A DNA stretch of 64,000 nt from Anthoceros angustus (lineage: Eukaryota; Streptophyta; Anthocerotopsida; Anthocerotales; Anthocerotaceae). The DNA lies in the NCBI GenBank assembly GCA_010909165.1, contig MU008167.1:124001-188000 (forward strand). Direction: 5' to 3'. Positions 56,642-64,000 of this stretch are shown piece after piece (positions within the stretch are counted from its first letter, which is position 1; each line of letters opens with the position of its first letter). The notes beneath the pieces are model-generated. The model was not told where the DNA came from. It saw only the letters and a program-made list of their open reading frames with translations, and searched no databases. The translations under genes were made by a program, and so were the position numbers.

Positions 56642-56768
56642 GCATTAAGCACCGTTATTAGGCATCCTGCGCTTAGATCTGTACTTAGATGGGTTCTGTA
56701 CCAAGTCCCATGACGGAAATCTGTTCTTAGTGAACTTAAATAAAATTCTTTTTCTTCTTCTTCACCAC
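56642..56768 (+). mobile_element. SINE-like retroposon copy, short
   Basis: Contains gtacttagatgggtt and gtaccaagtcccatgacgg, and ends gaacttaaataaaattcttt followed by a CTT run. Same subtype as the copy at 165-320. Confidence 0.5.
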
Positions 56769-57535
56769 GGCTCCACTATCACCCACCCAATCGGATTGTG
56801 GCCTTGTCCCGAGGGCCTTGGGATTGCGGTCTCGTCTCCTATTGTTGCCATGAGTCCTTACATCTTGTGGGGCGGCGCTTTAAGCCAGCTCGCGCTTTTG
56901 ATATACGCTTGGAAATTGTTTAGGGATACTTTTGAGTGGATGATAAGGGGCCGTAAGGAGGCGACAGGTTCTCAAAAGGGCTATCAAAGGCCTTTCCAGG
57001 AAAACAAATACACGCTGTCGAAGAAGGGGGGTGAATTTGGACACGAGTAAACGACACTATTCCATCCTCATATGAATTATTTGATGGGTCTTGATAGATT
57101 TCATCAAACTCCTTTGCCAAAGTTTCATACGTCTCTAAAACCGAAGGGATGAAGAGGTGACCCTTATGTATTTCTCTTTTATACCTTCACTTGACTCACT
57201 CTGGGCAGATCATGAGGCCGGGCAGCCCAGCGGGAGCTCGGGCGCGGCCCGGCAAGTAGGGCGTCACCACTGCTCCCACTCCACCATACCGCCGCACCGC
57301 ACCTCCGTCCCGTGATATTGAGAAGTAGTCGTTCGGTTAGAGTAGATCTATATTAGACCAGGTCAGAATGGCGGATTTGGTAGTAACAGGTTGTTTTGAT
57401 TTTCGAGGTTGGTCCCCTACTCAAATGAATGCACATATTGAGAAGTAGTCATTTGGTTAGGGCTGTCTAGGGCCCCTTTTTCGGGGCCCCGTTCCGTGCG
57501 GTGTGGCCTCTTGCCTCGTCTGTGGCGGGGCCTAG
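56769..57535. other. Gene-free stretch
   Basis: No supported gene. A segment atattgagaagtagtc followed by tt-ggttag occurs at about 57,316 and 57,437. The last part is GC-rich and leads into the retroelement fragment. Confidence 0.4.
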
Positions 57536-58790
57536 GTGAGGCCTCCACAGCGGCCGGGGTGTTCTAGTGGTTTTTCAGAGCTCTTTATCCTTGCGGCGGC
57601 TGTGGCGCGGGGTGAGACCCCCACTTCGGCATCCTCTCTTCCTGCTTCGCACGCTGCCCTGTGTACCTCATTGAAGCACTATACCCCCCTCTCCAGGTTT
57701 TCTTTCTCAACTTGGAGATTTCGACAAGCAGGTTATGCAAACTGTGGGAGACATCATCGGCCCAGGTTCCTTCAAATTTGTGGCCGGGGACCTGGCGCGG
57801 CGGCAGGCGTCCCTCCCTGTCGCTTTTGGTGGTGCAGGTCTTTTGGCCATGGAGGCCTCGATGCCAGCGGCTTTTCTAGGAAGTTGGGTCCTCTCGGCCC
57901 TGATTTTGGCCTCTTGCTTCCTTACCCGGGATAGCAGCATTTTGGAGAATTCCGTCGCAGGAGTTGAGGAGGGGTGCTTCCCCCTCCAAGTGTCCTTAAG
58001 GTCGGCTAGGGACCCCTTACTCCCTCTAGTCAGGGAGACCATGCCTTCTTTTTCCTCGTTTCCCGTAGACGGGCTTCGGGGGTTGCAGGCTTCTCTCCAA
58101 GAGAAGCATTAAGGGCAAGTGTTGCAGGGTCTTCTTCTGGATTCATCTATTGCTCGTCTCGCTAGACCTCGCCTTTGCTCTTCCTCAAGAGAGTGTGCGT
58201 TCTGCCCGCCCTTGCATCCGGGCATTCAATCGCATGCCTTCTTTTCTACTAGCTTCGCACCGGGTCAAGCCTAACCACTAACTTGTTCTCTTCCAGCCTG
58301 CTGCTGTGGGCCTCCATCGACGACCCTGCAGCCCACTTAGCGCGTTGTCCAATGGGTGGACAGCATATTGCTACACACGATGCCATCCGAGACATCATGT
58401 TCTCGATGGCCAAAGAGAGCGATTTCTTCCCTTTCAAGGAGCGGCAGTATACTCAGAGGCTCAATGGCGTCTCTCTTAGAGCTGACCTTTTCTTGACGCG
58501 GGGGGACGAGGTCTCGGTTGCGAACGTGGTTATCACTAACTTAAGCAAAGATTCTGTTAGCGACCATGTCATCATCAACCCTCCAGGTTGGGCGGCGGAA
58601 GGGAGCGCAACTACAAAAGTTTACAAGTACAGGCCCATGCAGCAAGGTCACATTTTCATCCCCCTTGCCATTGAAACCCATGAGGCCTTGGGTAAGGTTT
58701 TTTCTCGTTTCATCAAGGAGTGTGCAAGGGCCTACCACTACGACAAGGGCGGGGTTGGCCTGATGAAATGCAACTCCACCCAATGAAATG
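57536..58790 (+). mobile_element. Reverse-transcriptase element, 3' coding part, best preserved
   Basis: Two long open segments in different frames. The first (57,735-58,111) has QASLPVAFGGAGL and PAAFLGSWVLSALI. The second (58,283-58,786) has HLARCPMGGQHIATHDAIRD, GVSLRADLFLTRGDEVSVAN, DHVIINPPGWAAEG, YRPMQQGHIFIPLA and FSRFIKECARAYHY. It ends at an unrelated stop before the AFF-QRV block present at 20,692-20,883 and 23,150, so it is truncated. The CP-GGQ-IA-HDAIRD block resembles a small metal-binding or knuckle motif. Confidence 0.65.
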
Positions 58791-58974
58791 CAACCTTCCA
58801 TTCTTCCTTGAAGACTCTTGCCTTTTGCACCTTTTGTCTCTTTTGACTCGGTTGGCTTGTTTCGGTATTGTCGCCACTCCTTGTTTGGTCATCACGTGAA
58901 GCCCCTCCAAAAAATCCGGATGCTGAACTTTGAGAAAAATGAGCCATCTTTACCTGCAATCTTTTAAAAAAAAA

Positions 58975-59175
58975 TTAATATAGCAAATGAAGAGCCAAAA
59001 AACAAAGCGTTAAAAGCGAAGAGCTTAAAAAGAGATGAGCTCAAACAAAAATGAACTCTAAACCTAAAAAGCTCAAAAAGAGATGAGCTCTAAAAAAGAA
59101 GAGCCCTTACCAAGAAAGAACAACAAGGAGCAAGGAAGAAGACTAAGAAGCAAGAAAGAAGAACAACAAGCACAC
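58975..59175. repeat. Purine-rich degenerate repeat
   Basis: Irregular repeats of aaaaagagatgagctc and aagaagag-like words; nearly all A and G on the plus strand. It may adopt an unusual DNA structure. No coding potential was seen, and the remainder up to 59,744 is AT-rich without features apart from a ccggtccc-rich patch at 59,600-59,730. Confidence 0.6.
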
Positions 59176-59744
59176 CACAATGAGGAGAGCAACAATGAGT
59201 GATGCTCCAAATGCTAGTGTTGTGGTCTTATGTACTCTTGAAGGGTGTCTATTCATAGCATGATAGGATAAGAGTCCTATGTAAGCCTATGGTTGAGATA
59301 CCATATCTTAGTCCATCTTCATGGATGAGCGTGCATATCAACAATTTATTGTATACATTAATATCTACATTCAAAGCAAAATATTACATATCTACTTTTT
59401 ATAGATGTATCAAAATAAGCTAATAAAATCTCAAAGAATAAAGGCTGTATTAATAGGCTATGGATGGTATTAGATAAATAAAGACATAGCCCATAGATCC
59501 ATGGTAAGTGTCTTTATGACCATACCAACTATAAGATGGGTCTATGTGTCCATAATAAATATAAATCTTTGGATATAAAATTAAGTAATTTACTAATTTT
59601 AAACCGGACCTTTCATGAATCCTCAGTCCCCGAAAAAAATAGGGAACCGAGGGTGCGAACCGGACTCCTAAAGAACCTCCGGTCCCATGTTTTTTTTTAA
59701 CACATGCCGGGACCGGGACCGAGCTTGGGACGGGGTCAAAATGA

Positions 59745-59905
59745 CACCCTGCTACTTACCACCGGTGCCTTCGATGCTACGTCCCCAGCACTCGTGATCG
59801 TCCTAAAGATGGCGCTAGCCAACTCCCTTTGCGCTTAAGGCTATGGAAACCAGTTGCCTGAAATAAGCCACCACACTGGAAAGGGGGTATCTTCGCGTTG
59901 GACCA
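59745..59905 (-). mobile_element. Reverse-transcriptase element, terminal fragment
   Basis: The plus strand reads ctacttaccaccggtg, then a gtcctaaagatggcgctagcc block, then gctatggaaacc and gccaccacactggaaagggg. It aligns with 20,760-20,895, the last coding block of the element on the minus strand. It carries point mutations and is isolated from other parts. Confidence 0.55.
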
Positions 59906-60157
59906 CCAGCTCATATTTGAGCAGACTCAAAGCATATTTGAACAGACTCAAGCCTTATTTGAACGAACTACAAGCTTCAGATCAGTTCAGATGTGATGGA
60001 AAGCTACATTATTTAAAAGCAAAACTGTGATCAGCTTAGGAACATTCACCAAGGTTCCAAGCGTTCACCAACCAACCAACACCTCGGCTTTTAAACGGAC
60101 CTACACTTCTAAAGAACTCCAACACTAAAAACCAATAGCAAACCTAGCACATTCACA

Positions 60158-63100
60158 TCATCGCTGCATAAGCAGTCCCGTTGCCTTGCACTTACGTATG
60201 CACTTATTGCAGAGCCATGCTGTTTCCTTTCCTTGTGCGTATCTCACTTGTGTGAGTTGGAACATCTCCCACATACGGCCATGGAGGGATTTTAGAATGT
60301 CCTCGAGTCCTAACCAGGCATCCACATTGACATCCTCTTCATTCACGGCCACCATGTTAGGCAACTGCTGGTGGTTGGACAATGTTTCCCCTACCAATCC
60401 CATCACTGTCATTGGCATGGCTCCTGCCCAGTTTGCAAAGTCCGGTATAGCATTTCCCAAACCAGAAGCTACATGCAAGCCTGCCTTGGCTAGAAACACG
60501 AGCAAGTTAGCACTCATCACTGAAAGCTTTCGAATCCACTTATAGTTTTTAGACTGTACAACCAAAGGATAACCAGGTTGTCCTTGTACAATATGGTTTC
60601 CACCTTTGTCCTCACACATGAGATGCAAATGCACCGCCTTGCCAACCTGAATCAAAGCCATAAACCTTTCTCGGAAGGATACATCATCACTACACAAGAA
60701 AGGACGACGAGGCAAGGTGGAACCATGATACCCTATAATATCATCCATTTTGCATTTCAAAGCCCTCAATGTTTCTCTTTTTGACTCCATCATCTTAGCT
60801 TCAACTAATCTAATAAACTCCAGTAACTCCTTTTGATTACTGTCTAGTTTGTCCATCACCTGCGAGTGTTGTATATCAAGCTTCGAGTCTTGTATATCAA
60901 GCTTCTGCAATATTATGATTAAAATGTCTAACCAAGTTCTCCTATTTCCGACGGAGAGGTCAGAGTGACTTCGTAAAGGAACTGTAGACACACTGTGACT
61001 TGCTGCAGCCTTGGAGCTTGTGACCATATGTGACATTGGCACAAGATCTGTTGTCATCTTCAATACACAATCCCTTTGCCATGCATAAAACTCACTATTC
61101 CTTTGCACTATATCTGCCAAGTATTCCGGATCAACAAATTCCTCCACCTTATGAGATACCCTGATGCCACTTACTTCATCGCCAATAGCAGGCCAAGAAT
61201 GTATAAAATCCAATATGTTTCTGGTAACAAAATACCCTTCACCACACCGCAAAGTTTGCTCTTCATCTAGAAGAAACTTGTTAAATCATCTCAAGGTATG
61301 CTTGGTTCCGTCTCAATTTGCAAGGTACCAAACGAGTTACAAAGGGTTGATGAAAGCTTCTGTCAATGCAACTCTGGACAACCCCTAGGTGAAGCACAAA
61401 AGTTTCTCAATTCTTCAAGGATATGTTGTCTCATAAATGTATAGGCAAAACCACGTCGTTGTGTTGACCTGACAAGTATGTCAACAAAATCGCCAATCGC
61501 TCCTCCTCCAGTATTCTATAAAGATATCCATACCATTGTAGACTATGGAAATAAGATTGTAATAAATATGTATTGATGGGACAACATTCCCAAGTCCACC
61601 TTGGAAAAAAGACGATTTCGCAAGACCACCTTAAGAAAAGAAACAAAGTTAGTGCAACGTTCAAATACAAGTTACCACCTTTGTCAACCTCTTCACCTCA
61701 AAAACTTCCAAGGAAAAGAAAAACATTTACCTGAAACCTCGGGAAAAAACCCTCAGTTAAGAAAGTTCGAACATCTTGACATTGTAAGCGGCGGCCTATA
61801 AACTCATAGTTTACATCATTGTCGTATGTAGTTGGCCATTGTAGAGATCTTTCTGTACTTGCACCTGCTTGCCGATTGATGGTTGTGGGAATGAAAAACC
61901 CTTGCGTTTCCATATCTAGAGGTGCCTCGTAACATAACTCCAACTCCAACATAATATTCACCAAGTCTTGAGTCTCAAGTCCGGTATAGTCCTTTGAAAA
62001 GTTAGTAAGAACTGATTCGAGTAGCTCTCGTTTTACAAATCCTTCAGTAGTAAGGGGTAAGAGTGGACTATGTGATTGTATGAAATGACCTAGAAAGTTG
62101 TGAGTAATCCAATTAGGATTAATTACTATTATATTTTTATTTTTCAACTGGACAATTTTTCCAACATCATGAAGATAGGATGAAATGGCAGATATTATGT
62201 TCTCGCTCGGAAATTATTCAACTCCTCAAGCTGTTGCACACAATAGCTTTCAAATCTCTTTTGTTGCATCAAAGGTTGTGAAGGATGCTTAGATACCCAC
62301 TGTATCAAGGTTTTACTCAATTTCTCACATATATTAGGAACTAATTTTGAGTCCTCACATGCAATTTTTAAGCTTTTAAATACCTCACATGATATGTTCT
62401 TTATGCATTTCAATGAATAAGCCTTGATAATTTTTACTTTTGGAATTACACCTATTAAATCTAAAAATTCGTTTGTTACATTCTTCATTTGCGTGTTTAA
62501 TAAAATTTCTATAAATTCTTTATTTTTTTCAAATTTATCTAGGTACGTAATTATAACCAATAATTTTGGTTTCACTACACTTCCCTGCTTGACATTAGAT
62601 GCAATAAAGGTTAGCCAATACTTCAATTCATCCTCAAACCTTCTTTTCATATCTTCGTAAGACATAATCTCTCCTAACTCATGGTCAAAGGGACTAAACA
62701 CGAACGAAAATAGACAAGCTTGGTGAATATTAGGAAAGAGATAATCATGGAGAATGCGAAATTCAGCTTGGCCGGCTAGATCCCAAATGCTTACTTGCAA
62801 ATCCTCGTCATTATTAAAAATGTGTTCGATTGCTATCCCTTTTGTCATCTTCCACGGTAGGCGCACATTTGTCATACAAGTTGGCACCACTCTCCATCTT
62901 TGAGAATAGCGGACCATACTTCGACGAATTGTGCTTTTCCCTGCAAAGATTAGTCAGAGATTATATTAGACATTTACAAGGAGCAATTAATGTTCAAGTA
63001 CTCTGTAACAAAGGATGGAATTACCTGCTCGTGGCGATCCACAAAGAAAGAATCTACCCACTTTTGGAAGTACAAATTTGAATCGCTGTCGATAAAATGC

Positions 63101-64000
63101 AGGTAAATATGCAACCTGACGATTATTTCGTTGCACAGCTTCCCCCAACAATGCACTTTTCCCTTCCTTTTCCCATTGGTCATCACTTATTTGTATGCTT
63201 ACCAAAGATGTATTCGAAGCTACGCTACGCATAAGATCTGTAAATATTTTTGAAGTCAACCTCGGATAGCCTCTAATATCGAGATGTTGAATAGTTGTAC
63301 TCCTCCCTAAGGATGTAAAAACTGTATCATTAAAGACTCTGCTAAACTCTCCATGCAATCTCAGTTGCTTGAGGGCTCTGGCCTTGTCTACTTCGAGTCC
63401 CGCTTTGGCATATCTCAAGTCATCACTCGCCATTATCTCGCAGAATTCCAGCACAGCATTCGTGCGTAATACCAAATTTAAATCTGCCACACACCCATGT
63501 GGCAAGTCATAAATTCCGAGCGTAGTGACAGATCTATTGCCCACCGTCACATGTCCTTCAGTGCTGGTTTCTCCCAATCCAGTGCGAAGCAATTCTCCCA
63601 TAATCACGTCTGACTGCGCTCCTCCCATTCCACCAATTTGCAACTCTTGCAACGTTGTGTTCCAGGCCAGGGCTTTGCCGATTATTCTTGCATCTTGCAA
63701 TGTCCAGGAGATGCCCGTAATGTTCAAATCAAGCAAGGAGGGGCATATACCGGGAGCGAGCAGCGCGGCTATTTGTCCAGACCCCGATCTCCCCAGCGCG
63801 TCGTTCCATGACAGGTCCAGGACGCGGAGCGCGGAGTGGGGGGCAGCGCTCAGTGCGCTCACCAGCTCCCCAAACCCGTTCGCTTTCAGGTCGACTGCAC
63901 TCAGACTCAACTCGTGGAGCGTGCGACTGACGCGCAGGAGGGCTCCCAAAGCTTTACATCCAGCCGCGCTGCCCACACCCTTACATCGTCCAAAATCCAG
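60158..64000 (-). pseudogene. TORNADO1-like LRR-ROC-COR protein, broken and partial
   Basis: ROCO proteins combine leucine-rich repeats, a Ras-like ROC GTPase and a COR domain; plant TORNADO1 acts in leaf and vascular patterning. Frame open from the right edge: LRRs (HELSLSAVDL, ALRVLDLSWNDALG) to 63025, then after a 84-bp intron the P-loop GSPRAGKST is completed at 62940. ROC motifs: DLAGQAEF and TYLDKF. COR: IIVINPNWITHNFLG and LELELCYEAP, then GRRLQCQDVRTFLTEGFFPR. The last exon (61266-60158) ends as in TORNADO1 (HLHLMCEDKGGNHIVQGQ, SGLGNAIPDFANW). Single-base frameshifts seem to lie near 62,200, 61,600 (a T6 run), 61,512 and 61,375. Each shifts away from a well-aligned frame. The start is outside the window. 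Either a young pseudogene or an error-prone stretch. Confidence 0.75.

Noticed and set aside
61501-61630. 57- to 84-bp intron inside the COR-linker of the TORNADO1-like gene
   Set aside because: The candidate intron itself encodes NLISIVYNGMDIFIE, which aligns with the conserved protein, so frameshifts are the better explanation.

Overview
The window is nuclear DNA of a land plant. Signs are multi-exon genes with compact introns (mostly 54-160 bp), a plastid-targeted sedoheptulose-1,7-bisphosphatase, a plant-type NUP155, a PLATZ protein, a plant reticulon, a TORNADO1-like ROCO gene and three long PLS-class pentatricopeptide repeat (PPR) genes. Short introns, many PLS-class PPR proteins and a possible CAP350-like (basal-body type) protein point to a seedless plant with motile sperm. 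A Selaginella-like lycophyte is my best guess, as inference only.

Layout. 1-4.0 kb: short tandem repeats and decayed retroelement pieces. 4.0-5.0 kb: PLATZ-like gene (+). 5.5-6.0 kb: repeats and a reversed SINE-like element. 6.28-8.19 kb: SBPase (+, 8 exons). 8.46-14.38 kb: NUP155 (-, 13 exons), convergent with SBPase. 14.96-17.41 kb (-) and 17.69-20.21 kb (+): two divergent PPR genes whose shared 5' region is a 204-bp tandem duplication. 20.4-23.3 kb: two head-to-head copies of the 3' part of a reverse-transcriptase element. 24.05-33.79 kb: one giant 12-exon gene (-, about 2,769 aa), tentatively CAP350/TRM-like. 34.81-36.47 kb: N-carbamoylputrescine amidase (+, 8 exons). 37.0-38.4 kb: F-box gene (+). 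38.92-41.40 kb: reticulon with a long N-terminal extension (-, 8 exons). 41.5-51.0 kb: a roughly 9-kb imperfect palindrome full of SINE-like and tRNA-Asn-derived modules. 51.64-55.33 kb: a third, much longer PPR gene (+). 55.3-60.1 kb: decayed sequence, SINE tail and more retroelement pieces. 60.16-64.0 kb: a TORNADO1-like LRR-ROC-COR gene (-), broken by several frameshifts and running off the right edge.

Functions. The intact genes are unrelated housekeeping genes: Calvin-Benson cycle, polyamine synthesis, nuclear pore, ER shaping, ubiquitin ligation, cytoskeleton. The PPR genes are probably organelle RNA-editing specificity factors. There is no operon-like logic. The most unusual material is the repeat biology: a palindrome holding tRNA-Asn-like SINE arrays and a captured piece of the neighbouring reticulon exon, PPR arrays growing by whole PLS triplets, and GC-AG introns in two genes. 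Exon boundaries were derived by hand from reading frame, splice sites and remembered homologues; no search or computation was run.
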